From NCBI GenBank assembly GCA_005883575.1, contig VBFH01000034.1, forward strand, positions 1 through 64,000: a stretch of 64,000 nt of DNA, read 5' to 3'. Shown here piece after piece: positions 19,696-28,445 of the stretch; positions within the stretch are counted from its first letter, which is position 1; each line of letters opens with the position of its first letter. The notes beneath the pieces were generated by a model. That model did no database searches, was not told the DNA's origin, and was given only the letters and a program-made list of their open reading frames with translations. Made by a program: the position numbers and the translations under genes. Source of the stretch: Chloroflexota bacterium. Lineage in GTDB: Bacteria > Chloroflexota > Dormibacteria > Dormibacterales > Dormibacteraceae.

Positions 19696-21726
19696 CTAGG
19701 GCTGAGGCGAGGGCGGCGCGGCGCTGAACTTGTGGGTGGCGCCCGTCTCCGCGTGGATCACATGCATGACCGCGTTGATGAGCGCCAGGTGGGAGAAGGC
19801 CTGGGGGAAGTTGCCGAGGTGGCGCCCGCTGCGGGGATCGATCTCCTCCGCATACAGCTGCAGCGGGCTGGAGTAGGAGAGGAGCTTCTCGCACAGCTCG
19901 CGCGCGCGGTCGAGCTCTCCGATCTCACACAGCGCGGAGACGAGCCAGAAAGAGCAGATCGTGAACGTGCCCTCCTCGCCCTGCATGCCGTCGTCGGTTT
20001 CCTCAGTGCGGTAGCGGAGCACCATCCCGTCGACGGTCAGCTCGTCCGCGATCGCCAGCACGGTGGCACGGACCCGCGGGTCATCGGGCGGCAGGAAGCG
20101 AACCAGCGGGATCAAGAGCACCGAAGCGTCGAGCGCCTTGGCGCCGTATCGCTGCACGAAGACGCCGCGCTCGTCGACACCGCGCTCGCAGATGTCGGAC
20201 TTGATCTCGTCGGCCACGCTCTGCCAGGTCTTGGCGAGACCAAGGTCGCCGTGCAGCTCGGCAAGCCGCGCGCCGCGGTCCATCGCGACCCAGCACATGA
20301 GCTTGGAGGAGGTGAAGTGCTGCGGCTCACCGCGCACCTCCCAGATGCCATTGTCGGGCGTCTTCCAGTTCTCGATCGCGCACTCGACTGCGCGCTTGAG
20401 GATCGGCCACACGACCTCGGGCAGGTAATCCCGCGATTTCGTGTGCAGGTAGACGGAATCGAGCGCTGCGCCCCACACGTCGTGCTGCTTTTGGTTGTGC
20501 GCGCCGTTGCCGACGCGCACGGGCTGGGAGATCTCGTAGCCGCTCAGGTGGTCGAGCGTCTTCTCCACAAGCTGATGCTCGCCGCCGATCCCGTACATGA
20601 TCTGCAGGTCCTTCTTGCCCGCCGCGGCATCAGCGATGAAGTAAAAGAAGTCGTTGGCCTCGCGCGCGAAACCAAGGGTGTACAGGCCCCAGAGCATGAA
20701 GGTCCCGTCGCGAATCCAGGTGTAGCGGTAGTCCCAGTTGCGCTCGCCGCCGATCGTCTCGGGCAGCGAGGTCGTCGGCGCCGCGAGCAGCGCTCCTGTC
20801 GGGCTGTAGGTGAGTCCCTTGAGCGTCAGGGCGCTCCGCTGCAGGTAGCTCTGCCATGGGTGCTCCGGGAATTCGCCGCGGTTGATCCATTCCCGCCAGA
20901 AGTCGGCCGTCCGCTCCACGCGCTCGAAAGCCTCCTCCACGGTGGCCGGGGCCGGGTGCTCGGCCCAGTACTCCTTGCCGGTCGAGTGCCTCGAGCGCGG
21001 CCACACCATCGCCACATACGCACGCTCGCCCTGACGCAGCGTCTTGGTCGCGTGCGCGCCGGGGCCCTCGAAGCCGACCCTCAGGTCGGTCACGAGCCTG
21101 ATCGGGACCTCGTTCTCGCCTCCGCTGGCGATCGCCTCGTTGTAGCCGGTTCCGCCGTACTCCCACCTGGCGTCCGTCTGTCCGTAATCGAAGACCGGCT
21201 GGCAGTCGAGCGTCAGCTCGACCTGGCCGACGACGCATCGAGCCGTCCGCAGGAGGATGTGCTCCGCCTCGTAGTCGGAGGGCGGCCGGCGATAGGTGCC
21301 CGAGCGGCGCTGGCTGTGATACCAGGGTCCGATGCACATCGCGTCGCGGACGATCAGCCAGCCCGTGCGCGTGCGCCAAGTGGTCTCCAGGACGAGCGTC
21401 CCCGGCAGGTAGCGGCGGCCGGCGGGGACCTGCACGCTTGTGGGCCCGAAGCTGAAGCTCCCAGCTCCTCGGTCGAGGATCGCCGCGAAGACACTCGGGC
21501 TGTCGGGGCGCGGCAGGCACATCCACTCCACGCGGCCGCTGGGCGCGATGAGGCAGTTGACCTCGCAGTCGGACAGGAACGCGTACTCCGCGATCGGTGG
21601 AAAAGGGCTCGCGACCCGCAGTTCGTCGACCTGCGGCCCGATCTCGGAGATCGGCATCTGCCCGTCGCCGTTCAGAGCCGGCGCGATCGACTGGCCTAGA
21701 TCGGCGTGGCGGGCTTTGCGGGCCAT
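19696..21726 (-). CDS. GH15 family glycoside hydrolase (trehalase/glucoamylase type)
   Basis: An (alpha/alpha)6-barrel enzyme of 676 residues. An N-terminal beta-sandwich region starts at IAEYAFLSDCEVNCLIAPSGRVEW, typical of bacterial GH15 proteins. The barrel shows SLPETIGGERNWDYRYTWIRD, then DNGIWEVRG carrying the probable general acid Glu, and GEEGTFTICSFW carrying the general base Glu. Actinobacterial proteins of this type include trehalases as well as glucoamylases. Given the trehalose/glycogen genes in the window, trehalase is the favoured guess. There is no signal peptide, so it is likely cytosolic. It is followed upstream on the same strand by adk. Confidence 0.92.
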   Translation of the reverse strand: MARKARHADLGQSIAPALNGDGQMPISEIGPQVDELRVASPFPPIAEYAFLSDCEVNCLIAPSGRVEWMCLPRPDSPSVFAAILDRGAGSFSFGPTSVQVPAGRRYLPGTLVLETTWRTRTGWLIVRDAMCIGPWYHSQRRSGTYRRPPSDYEAEHILLRTARCVVGQVELTLDCQPVFDYGQTDARWEYGGTGYNEAIASGGENEVPIRLVTDLRVGFEGPGAHATKTLRQGERAYVAMVWPRSRHSTGKEYWAEHPAPATVEEAFERVERTADFWREWINRGEFPEHPWQSYLQRSALTLKGLTYSPTGALLAAPTTSLPETIGGERNWDYRYTWIRDGTFMLWGLYTLGFAREANDFFYFIADAAAGKKDLQIMYGIGGEHQLVEKTLDHLSGYEISQPVRVGNGAHNQKQHDVWGAALDSVYLHTKSRDYLPEVVWPILKRAVECAIENWKTPDNGIWEVRGEPQHFTSSKLMCWVAMDRGARLAELHGDLGLAKTWQSVADEIKSDICERGVDERGVFVQRYGAKALDASVLLIPLVRFLPPDDPRVRATVLAIADELTVDGMVLRYRTEETDDGMQGEEGTFTICSFWLVSALCEIGELDRARELCEKLLSYSSPLQLYAEEIDPRSGRHLGNFPQAFSHLALINAVMHVIHAETGATHKFSAAPPSPQP

Positions 21727-21797
21727 GGTCGTCTACTCAGAGGATATTCCGGTAGTCCCCACGAAATCCGAGGCTTCGCCTTGATTTCGCGGGGCCC

Positions 21798-22361
21798 CTA
21801 GGTGAGAGCGAGATGGATGCGGTCGAAGACCTCGTCCGGCGTGCCCGTCCCGTCGACCTCGATGATTCTGGCGCCTTGCTTTCGATAATGTTCGAGCACG
21901 GCCTCGGTCAGCTTGTGGTACTCGCGCATCCGCTCCGCAATCACGTCCCGGGTGTCGTCGGTCCGGCCTTCCAGCTCCGCTCGGTGCAGCAATCGCTCGA
22001 CGAGGGCGTCCTCCGGCACCTTCAGGGCGACGATGAAGTCGACTCTGTGCCCCTCGTCGGCCAGCATGGCGTCCAGGGCCCGAGCCTGTGCGACGGTGCG
22101 GGGAAAGCCGTCCAGCAAGGCGCCGACGCCTTGTTCCGCCCCGGGCAGCCTGGTGCGCACCACGTCGACGATCAGCTCGTCCGGAACGAGGTCGCCCGCC
22201 GCCATGATCCTTCCCACCTCCTTGCCCAGCGATGTGCCCTTGGCGACCTCGCCGCGTAGGGTGTCGCCGGTGGAGAGGTGATGGATGCGCATCTCCTCTT
22301 CCAGGCGCGCCGCCTGCGTGCCTTTGCCACTCCCCGGTGGGCCGAAGATGAGCCCGATCAT
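21798..22361 (-). CDS. adk: Adenylate kinase
   Basis: Interconverts AMP + ATP and 2 ADP; 187 residues. The P-loop is GPPGSGKGTQ at residues 7-16, the AMP-binding LSTGDTLR follows, and LLDGFPRT contains the conserved Asp-Gly-Phe-Pro-Arg. The lid region is the short form (RAELEGRTDDT) with no zinc-binding cysteines. The ATG at 22361 overlaps the stop of the upstream ParB-fold gene (ATGA). It is not embedded in the usual ribosomal-protein/secY cluster, so this may be a second, specialised copy; a genome search would tell. Confidence 0.95.
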   Translation of the reverse strand: MIGLIFGPPGSGKGTQAARLEEEMRIHHLSTGDTLRGEVAKGTSLGKEVGRIMAAGDLVPDELIVDVVRTRLPGAEQGVGALLDGFPRTVAQARALDAMLADEGHRVDFIVALKVPEDALVERLLHRAELEGRTDDTRDVIAERMREYHKLTEAVLEHYRKQGARIIEVDGTGTPDEVFDRIHLALT

Positions 22362-23251
22362 TCGTTGTCAAGCCGGATCTTGCGCCGCCGGCGCCACCAG
22401 CGGCGCGCGTGCTCCGCAAGCAGCGCCTCGATCGCGGGGTCCGGGCCGGCCGGCTCTCCCTCCTTGCTGAGCTCGAGCCACCGCCGCGTCACCTCGACGT
22501 AAACGTCAGCCTCGGTCCAGCCGGGCAGCTGCTCGAGGACCTTGTGCTTGCGGATCGCCTCGGCGATCGGGTGATAGACGTGGTCGTACCAGCTGGCCGC
22601 GGCTTCCTGCAGCGGCACGGCCCGGCGCTGCTCCAGGGACAGGAAGTAAGCGTGGCCGAGGATGTGCTTGAGGATCTCGTCGTAGCGCCCCAGCCGGCTG
22701 CATTCGAGGCGCGCCTGCGGCCGGCTGCGGTGCAGCTGTGTCGTGTCGAGGAAGGCGGCGTACTCCGCCGCGCGCAGAAGCGAGTCGGTGTCGACATTCG
22801 GTCTCACGGGAGCACGGGTCCGCACGTTGATGATCCGCGCGTTGAGCGTCGGCCTGCCGAGGTTGCGGGCCACCGAGACTCGATGGTGGCCGTCGATCAC
22901 GTAGTAGAGGCCGTCCACCTTGTAGACGTCGATCGGAGGCAGCTCGTCCCCCTCGACCATCGCCTGGTAGATCCGCGTCCAGCGTTCGCGCATGCGCCGG
23001 TTGATGGGCAAGAAACCTGGGTCGAAGTCGCCTGTCTTGGCGTCGGGTGCGACGGAGCCGACGATCTTGTCAATCGGGATCTCCTGCACCCCGCCGGCCG
23101 CACGGGCCTCGACTCCCGCCGCCTTCAGCACGGGCTCGATCGAACGCAGCCGCGGGACCCTGCCCGTCAGGATCGTCCGCAAGCTGCGACGAAACGCCCG
23201 CGCCCGTGCGGCGTCGAAATCCTGGATGGCGCGAATGCGCTCTAAGCCCAA
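22358..23251 (-). CDS. ParB/sulfiredoxin-fold domain protein (DUF4032-like)
   Basis: A 297-residue protein. The central segment PPIDVYKVDGLYYVIDGHHRVSVARNLG (shortened core: YYVIDGHHRVSVAR, about residues 117-130) is the ParB/Srx nucleotide-binding fold with the D-G-H-H-R motif. It is preceded by GGVQEIPIDKIVGSV. The C-terminal half is helical with several Trp and Tyr and ends in a basic tail RRWWRRRRKIRL. It is not a chromosome-partitioning ParB because the HTH domain is missing. The pattern resembles DUF4032-type proteins, whose function I do not know. It overlaps adk by four bases. Confidence 0.85.
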   Translation of the reverse strand: MGLERIRAIQDFDAARARAFRRSLRTILTGRVPRLRSIEPVLKAAGVEARAAGGVQEIPIDKIVGSVAPDAKTGDFDPGFLPINRRMRERWTRIYQAMVEGDELPPIDVYKVDGLYYVIDGHHRVSVARNLGRPTLNARIINVRTRAPVRPNVDTDSLLRAAEYAAFLDTTQLHRSRPQARLECSRLGRYDEILKHILGHAYFLSLEQRRAVPLQEAAASWYDHVYHPIAEAIRKHKVLEQLPGWTEADVYVEVTRRWLELSKEGEPAGPDPAIEALLAEHARRWWRRRRKIRLDNE

Positions 23252-23278
23252 AACCCGACGGGTCGAACTGGATTGGTT

Positions 23279-24337
23279 CTAGAGAAGCGCCTGCTCGCTC
23301 TCGGCGTCGAAGAAGTGCAAGGTGCGGGTGTCGAGGCCAAGCTTCACTCGGTCGCCCGGCGCCACGGTCATTCGCGGGTCGACTCGGGCCGTCACCTGGT
23401 CGCCCCCGACCATGCCGTAGAGGAACTGGTCGGAGCCAAGCCTCTCCACAACGTCGACCTTCATCTCGAGGGTAGGGCTTCCGTCGGCGATGCGGTCCGT
23501 CACGGTCTCGGGCCGGAATCCAAGCGTGCCCTTGTGCGCGCTCACTGCCTTCGGCAGCTTGACCTCGAATCCCGACGCCTTGGCCGATCCGTTGCTGACG
23601 GAGGCCGGGACGAAGTTCATCGTGGGCGTGCCGATGAATCCGGCGACGAACAGGTTGGCGGGATGGTCGTAGATATCGCCCGGAGTCCCGACCTGCTGCA
23701 GGATGCCGGCGTTCATGATCGCGATCCGGTCACCCATCGTCATCGCCTCGACCTGGTCGTGCGTGACATAGATGAACGTCGTCTGCAGGTCACGGTGCAG
23801 CTTCTGCAGCTCGACCCGCGTCTGGCCGCGAAGCTTCGCGTCGAGGTTGGAAAGCGGCTCGTCGAGCAAGAAGACCTTGGGGCTGCGCACGATGGCGCGA
23901 CCCAGGGCGACGCGCTGACGCTGGCCGCCGGAGAGGGCGCGCGGCTTGCGCTTGAGGAAGTTGTCGAGACCCAGGATGCGCGAGGCGTTGCGCACCCGCT
24001 TGTCCATCTCGGTCTTCTTCATGTGCTGCATCTGCAGCGGAAAGGCCATGTTGTCGTAGACCGACATGTGCGGGTAAAGCGCGTAGGACTGAAACACCAT
24101 CGCGATGTCCCGGTCCTTGGCGGCGATGTTGTTAACGACCCGGTCCCCGATCAGGATGCGACCTTCGGAGATCTGCTCCAACCCGGCGAGCATGCGGAGC
24201 GCCGTCGACTTGCCACAGCCAGACGGACCGACAAGGACCATGAACTCCTTGTCCTTGATCTCGACGTTGAAGTCCTTAACCACGGTCACGTCCGCGGTGT
24301 AGCGCTTGACGACGTGGTCATAAGTTACAGATGCCAT
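23279..24337 (-). CDS. ugpC: Sugar ABC transporter ATPase (UgpC/MsmK type)
   Basis: ATP-hydrolysing subunit of CUT1-family sugar importers, 352 residues. Walker A GPSGCGKST lies near residue 38, followed by the Q-loop region, the signature LSGGQRQRVALGRA and Walker B VFLLDEPLSNLDA. The C-terminal OB/TOBE domain follows and ends LHFFDAESEQALL. No permease or binding-protein gene adjoins it. The window's CUT1 permeases (34662-36529) lack an ATPase, so this is a likely shared energiser, as known for MsmK-like proteins. A LacI regulator lies immediately upstream on the same strand. Confidence 0.96.
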   Translation of the reverse strand: MASVTYDHVVKRYTADVTVVKDFNVEIKDKEFMVLVGPSGCGKSTALRMLAGLEQISEGRILIGDRVVNNIAAKDRDIAMVFQSYALYPHMSVYDNMAFPLQMQHMKKTEMDKRVRNASRILGLDNFLKRKPRALSGGQRQRVALGRAIVRSPKVFLLDEPLSNLDAKLRGQTRVELQKLHRDLQTTFIYVTHDQVEAMTMGDRIAIMNAGILQQVGTPGDIYDHPANLFVAGFIGTPTMNFVPASVSNGSAKASGFEVKLPKAVSAHKGTLGFRPETVTDRIADGSPTLEMKVDVVERLGSDQFLYGMVGGDQVTARVDPRMTVAPGDRVKLGLDTRTLHFFDAESEQALL

Positions 24338-24405
24338 CTCTTTATCCCTTCACCAAATGCACGGTCATGCCGCGTACGCGGGCTCTGCCCCACAAACAAT
24401 TCTAT

Positions 24406-25446
24406 TTACCTCCTCCCAATTGGCAAATCCGAATTTCTCGGCGCCGATGTCGAACCCCGGATTACAAGGCTTGTGTTGAGCGGCGCCGGCGAGTCCACTC
24501 CGCGTCCTTTCATGCGCTCGATCAGCATGCGAGCGGCAAGACGGCCCTTCTCGACGATCGGCTGATGAACCGTCGTGAGCGGCGGGTTGGTCCAGGCAGA
24601 GAGCGGAATGTCGTCGAATCCGACCACGGAGAGGTCCTCGGGCACCCTCACGCCGGCCGCCTGCGCTGCGTTCATGACGCCGATCGCCGCCATGTCGCTC
24701 ATCGCCAGCAGGCCGGTGGGTTGACGCTTACCCCTGGGTAGGGACTCGAACGCCCGCGTGCCGCCTGCTATCGAGACCCCGGCCGTAACCGTCTCCGGCG
24801 GCGGTGCGCCGGCGGCTTCGAAGGCGGCATGGTAGCCCGCCAGCCGCCTGGTTGCGGTCGGTGTGCTCTCCACCTGTGAGCGTGCCGGCGGCAAAAGCAC
24901 GATCGTCACGTTGCGGTGTCCCTGCTGGAGGAGGTGCTTGGCGGCCGCCTCGGCGCCGCCCCGATCGTCGACGTTGACCACGGGATGCCCGAACGAATCC
25001 TCGGAGTCGATCAGCACGGTCGGGATGCCGATGCCGTCCAGAACCTCGAACGCGCGATCGTCGGGGCTGAGGCCCAGGCTGATGAATCCATCGACAGAAG
25101 CCTGACGGATTGCGCTCTCGAGCGACCCGTCGAGCGGCGGCACTAAGAGAAGCGTGAGGTCGTGCTCCTCGCACAGCTCACCCAGGCCCTGGATCAGCTC
25201 GCTCAGGAACGGGTTGGCAAAAACCGTGGACAGGCGCTGCGGGATCAGCACGCCGATCGTGCCGTTGCGCCGCATGGAGAGCGCGCGGGCGGCGGGGTGA
25301 GGCGTGTAGCCGAGGTCGCGGGCGACGCCGAGCACGCGCTCCAGCGTGGCATGTCCCAGCCGCTCCGGGTTGTTGAACGCGAACGACACGGCCGTCTTCG
25401 AGACGCCGGCCGCGCTGGCCACGTCAGCGATGGTGACCCGGGACAC
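24406..25446 (-). CDS. LacI-family transcriptional regulator 1
   Basis: A 346-residue sugar-responsive repressor. The N-terminal HTH VTIADVASAAGVSKTAVSFA and hinge region YTPHPAARALSMRRNG are standard, followed by a periplasmic-binding-protein-like effector domain (IGVLIPQR to VHQPIVEKGRLAARML). It ends 68 bases before the UgpC-type ATPase and probably controls it. The start is GTG at 25446. A perfect 31-base dyad lies just after its own consensus promoter, indicating autoregulation. Confidence 0.94.
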   Translation of the reverse strand: MSRVTIADVASAAGVSKTAVSFAFNNPERLGHATLERVLGVARDLGYTPHPAARALSMRRNGTIGVLIPQRLSTVFANPFLSELIQGLGELCEEHDLTLLLVPPLDGSLESAIRQASVDGFISLGLSPDDRAFEVLDGIGIPTVLIDSEDSFGHPVVNVDDRGGAEAAAKHLLQQGHRNVTIVLLPPARSQVESTPTATRRLAGYHAAFEAAGAPPPETVTAGVSIAGGTRAFESLPRGKRQPTGLLAMSDMAAIGVMNAAQAAGVRVPEDLSVVGFDDIPLSAWTNPPLTTVHQPIVEKGRLAARMLIERMKGRGVDSPAPLNTSLVIRGSTSAPRNSDLPIGRR

Positions 25447-25485
25447 CCACCAAGGCTCCTGGCATCGGCATCAGCGCTCCCCACG

Positions 25486-25516
25486 CTATAAACCGCTTTA
25501 TTAAAGCGGTTTATAG
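25486..25516 (-). promoter_or_regulatory. Operator of LacI regulator 1 (perfect dyad)
   Basis: The arms CTATAAACCGCTTTA (25486-25500) and TAAAGCGGTTTATAG (25502-25516) are exactly complementary with a one-base centre. It starts immediately downstream of the -10 element, so bound repressor would block initiation. AT-rich flanks in GC-rich DNA make it stand out. Confidence 0.8.
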
Positions 25517-25517
25517 G

Positions 25518-25546
25518 ATCGTATGCGCCACCGGGAAATCTGTCAA
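25518..25546 (-). promoter_or_regulatory. Promoter of LacI regulator 1
   Basis: On the minus strand a perfect -35 TTGACA (25546-25541) is followed by a 17-base spacer and -10 TACGAT (25523-25518). The transcription start would fall inside the palindromic operator, leaving a 5' leader of about 65 bases before the GTG. Confidence 0.75.
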
Positions 25547-25620
25547 GGGTGATTTTCGCCATCCGCCGGCGGTTTGTGCAGGCGCGCCTCGCCTAAGACC
25601 AAGGAGAGGGAGCTCGATCC

Positions 25621-27261
25621 TCACCGCCGTTTCGGAGTTTGGGTCATGGGTCGCAGGCGGGCTGGATCGACTTTGGGTTCCCGCTGGGCGGTGAGCAGAC
25701 CGTTCTGCTCCTGCTCGACGTCGGTGAGCTGCGTGTAGCAGAAGCCTTCGACCGGTCCACGCTGCATGAACGCTGCGATCAGCTGCCCGTACGCCCCGAC
25801 AAACGCGGCGTCATCGGGCACCTCCAGCCAGCCCCAGCCGCCTGAGCCGGCGAGCCGCAGGCCGCCGAACTCGCTGACGATGATCGGCTCCCCGCGGTAG
25901 CCGAAACCGGGGTCGTATGGCGGATGGGCGCTCCCGGTCCCGTCCAGCGCGGTCTCGACGCTGCGGTAGCGCCGCGCGAGGTCTGCCGGCGGCGAGTAGT
26001 CGTGGAGCGTGCACAGATCGCTCAGCGAGTGCTCCCAGCCGTCGTTGGAGACGACGGGGCGGGACTCATCGAGCTCGCGCGTGATTCGCCGGAGGCCCGA
26101 GGTGAAACCCGAGCGAACCCCTGCGTCGACCCCGTCGAGGCCGAAGCTTTCATTGGCTACGACCCAGGTCACGACCGAGGGGTGATCGCGGTCGCGGCGC
26201 ACTATCTCCGTCCACTCCGCGGCCAGCCGGCGCATCGCCTCGTCCGAGAACTGGTGGAAGCTGGGCATCTCCGCCCAGACGAGAAAGCCGAGGACGTCCG
26301 CCAGATAGAGCCAGCGCGGGTCTTCGGCCTTCTGGTGTTTGCGCGCGCCATTGAAACCGAGCGCTTTGGCCAGCTCGATGTCACGTCGTAGATCCTCGAT
26401 CGACGGGGCCGTCAGCAGCCCTTCCGGAAAGTAGCCCTGGTCGAGGATCAGGCGCTGGGTTAACGGCTCGCCGTTCAGCCAGCAGCGCCCGTCGCGGACC
26501 TCCACCTTGCGCAGGCCGAAACATGTGCGCACGAGATCGGCCCCAAGTCGCACCTCGACCCCGTAGAGCCGGGGGGACTCGGGAGACCAGGCCTCGACCT
26601 CGTCAAGCCGGATTCGACCGCCGCCGTTGCCGGACCAGCGGCCAACGTCTTCCTCATCCAGGTCCACGACCACGTCTGCAGGGCCGTCCGCGTCGATGAC
26701 GACGTCCACCGCGCCGGCGTCGAGGTCCGGGGTCAGCCGCACGCCGCGGACGTGATGCGCCGGCAGTGGCTCGAGCCAGACGCTCTGCCAGATCCCGGTG
26801 GTCGCGGTGTAGAAGATTCCCTCCGGCGTCTCGGTCCAGTGCTGCTTGCCGCGCGGGATCGTCTTGTCAGCGAGCGGATCCTCCGCGCGTACCACCACGA
26901 CGTTGTCGCGCGCCCGCACCGCGGCAGTGATGTCGGCGGTGAAAGGCGAGTGCCCTCCCTCGTGCCGCGCGACCTCGACGTCGTTCACCCACACGATCGC
27001 CTGGTAGTCGACGGCCCCGAAGTGGAGGTGCAGCCGATCGGCGCCCGGGGCGTCGAAGCGCCGCCGGTACCAGACCACGTCACCCACGCGCTCGCCTATG
27101 CCGGAGAGCGCCGACTCCGGGCAGAACGGAACCACGATCCGGCGGTCGAACACCGGGTTGGCGCCGGCGCCAAACTCCCACTCGCCATCGAGGCTCGACC
27201 ACTCCTCCCGCCGAAGGTTCGGCCGCGGGTACTCGGGTCCGGGTCCCACTGTGCCCTCCAC
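25621..27261 (-). CDS. GH2-family glycoside hydrolase
   Basis: Retaining beta-glycosidase (galactosidase/glucuronidase/mannosidase superfamily), about 546 residues from the chosen GTG. Domains in order: sugar-binding jelly roll (YPRPNLRREEWSSLDGEWEF, VVWYRRRFDAP, HLHFGAVDYQAIVWVND), immunoglobulin-like sandwich, then TIM barrel. The acid/base is in VTWVVANESFG and the nucleophile in IIVSEFGGL. There is no signal peptide, so the substrate is probably an imported oligosaccharide. ATG at 27297 would add 12 residues but would place the LacI-2 operator and a possible -10 (TATTAT) inside the coding region, so GTG 27261 is preferred. It is divergent from LacI regulator 2. Confidence 0.88.
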   Translation of the reverse strand: MEGTVGPGPEYPRPNLRREEWSSLDGEWEFGAGANPVFDRRIVVPFCPESALSGIGERVGDVVWYRRRFDAPGADRLHLHFGAVDYQAIVWVNDVEVARHEGGHSPFTADITAAVRARDNVVVVRAEDPLADKTIPRGKQHWTETPEGIFYTATTGIWQSVWLEPLPAHHVRGVRLTPDLDAGAVDVVIDADGPADVVVDLDEEDVGRWSGNGGGRIRLDEVEAWSPESPRLYGVEVRLGADLVRTCFGLRKVEVRDGRCWLNGEPLTQRLILDQGYFPEGLLTAPSIEDLRRDIELAKALGFNGARKHQKAEDPRWLYLADVLGFLVWAEMPSFHQFSDEAMRRLAAEWTEIVRRDRDHPSVVTWVVANESFGLDGVDAGVRSGFTSGLRRITRELDESRPVVSNDGWEHSLSDLCTLHDYSPPADLARRYRSVETALDGTGSAHPPYDPGFGYRGEPIIVSEFGGLRLAGSGGWGWLEVPDDAAFVGAYGQLIAAFMQRGPVEGFCYTQLTDVEQEQNGLLTAQREPKVDPARLRPMTQTPKRR

Positions 27262-27274
27262 AGACGCTCGGTAG

Positions 27275-27286
27275 GCGAACGTTCGC
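27275..27286. promoter_or_regulatory. Operator of LacI regulator 2 at GH2/lacI divergent promoter
   Basis: GCGAACGTTCGC is a perfect 12-base palindrome between the GH2 and regulator starts. Its core CGAACGTTCG plus the flanking CCT recurs at 38023-38036 upstream of the ABC binding-protein gene. CATAAT/TATTAT at 27295-27301 could serve as the -10 element in either direction. Confidence 0.75.
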
Positions 27287-27327
27287 TTTCCGCGCATAAT
27301 ACCTGGAGCGTGAGGGAGTACAGGCCC

Positions 27328-28344
27328 ATGAGGCACGTCTCCGTCAAGGACGTCGCCGCTCGCTCGGGAGTCAGCTTCCAGACGACGAGCAAGGTGCTGA
27401 ACGGCGGCGGCTCGGTGTCCGAGACGACGCGGGCCCGGATCCTCCGGGCGGCGAGCGACCTCGGCTACGTGCCCAACCTCCAGGCGCGAAGCCTCGTCAT
27501 GCAGCGGACCCGCATCATCGGCCTGATCACGGGGGACTTTCGCGACCCGGGGCTGAGCCGGTGCCTTGCGGGCGCCGAGCAGGAGGCGCGCCGGCAGGGA
27601 TACGCGCTCCTCATCACAAGCATCGAGCCCGAGGGATCCCTCACTGAGTACGCCCTGCCCGCGATGATGGAGCGCCGCGTCGACGGGATCCTCCTCGCGG
27701 CGCCGCAGATGGAGGAGGACCGCGCGCTGAGCCACGTGCTGGACCGCACTCTCCCTGTCGTCAGCCTGCACCACATCGCGAGCAGCGATGTGACGATCGT
27801 CGCTCCCGACGACGAAGAGGCTGGCTACGTCGCCACACGTCACCTGCTCGAGCTCGGGCACACGGCGATCGGCGTCGTCACCGGGGTACGCGGGACACGC
27901 CAGACGCAGAGTCGGCTTCGCGGCTACCGGCGCGCGCTCGAGGAGTCGGACCTCGAGCTCGCGAGCGAGCTGGTCGCTGAGGGCGGCGGCGAAGTCGCCG
28001 GCGGCCTCGCGGTGATGCCGGACCTGCTCGCACGGCGCCCTGACCTCACCGCCGTGTTCTGCCACCACGACCTGGCTGCGATCGGCGCCCTGATCTCGCT
28101 GCGCGAGGCCCACCGGGCCGTGCCCGACGACTGCTCGGTCGTGGGATGCGGCGACCTCGACGCCGCCGCCTTCACGAGCCCGCCCTTGAGCACGGTCCAC
28201 GTCCCGTTCTACGAGACCGGCGCCGAGGCGATGCGCCTCCTTCTCAGGATGGTGGCGAACGGAAAGGCGAGCGGGGGCCGGATCATGCTTCCCGTGCACC
28301 TGATCGCGCGAGAGTCGACCTCGTCCGCGAGAGCACGCGCCTAG
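27328..28344 (+). CDS. LacI-family transcriptional regulator 2
   Basis: A 338-residue regulator with N-terminal HTH VSVKDVAARSGVSFQTTSKV, where TTSKV replaces the more common T-V-S-R/K-V. The hinge YVPNLQARSLVMQRT and a ligand-binding domain with IGLITGDF and VVGCGDLDAAAFTSPPLST follow. The start is ATG at 27328, preceded by GGGAG; an in-frame GTG at 27310 is an alternative. It is divergent from the GH2 gene, with the palindromic operator between them, and the same operator occurs at the ABC operon, so it probably controls uptake and hydrolysis of one oligosaccharide. Confidence 0.94.
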   Translation: MRHVSVKDVAARSGVSFQTTSKVLNGGGSVSETTRARILRAASDLGYVPNLQARSLVMQRTRIIGLITGDFRDPGLSRCLAGAEQEARRQGYALLITSIEPEGSLTEYALPAMMERRVDGILLAAPQMEEDRALSHVLDRTLPVVSLHHIASSDVTIVAPDDEEAGYVATRHLLELGHTAIGVVTGVRGTRQTQSRLRGYRRALEESDLELASELVAEGGGEVAGGLAVMPDLLARRPDLTAVFCHHDLAAIGALISLREAHRAVPDDCSVVGCGDLDAAAFTSPPLSTVHVPFYETGAEAMRLLLRMVANGKASGGRIMLPVHLIARESTSSARARA

Positions 28345-28445
28345 ACAGCTCAAGGAAGCGCTTCGTCAACGCGCACGAAACCTATCGCCGCGATTCTCGT
28401 TGTAAGCCGGATGAAATCATCGAACGCTCCCGCATCATTTCGGCC

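Noticed and set aside
19732-21699. 655-residue open frame on the plus strand across the GH15 gene
   Set aside because: Composition typical of antisense GC-rich DNA; the minus frame carries all GH15 catalytic motifs.
27301-28353. N-terminal half of a 910-residue minus-strand frame continuous with the GH2 gene
   Set aside because: It is antisense to the LacI-2 gene and shows no GH2-like sequence before the YPRPNLRR region.
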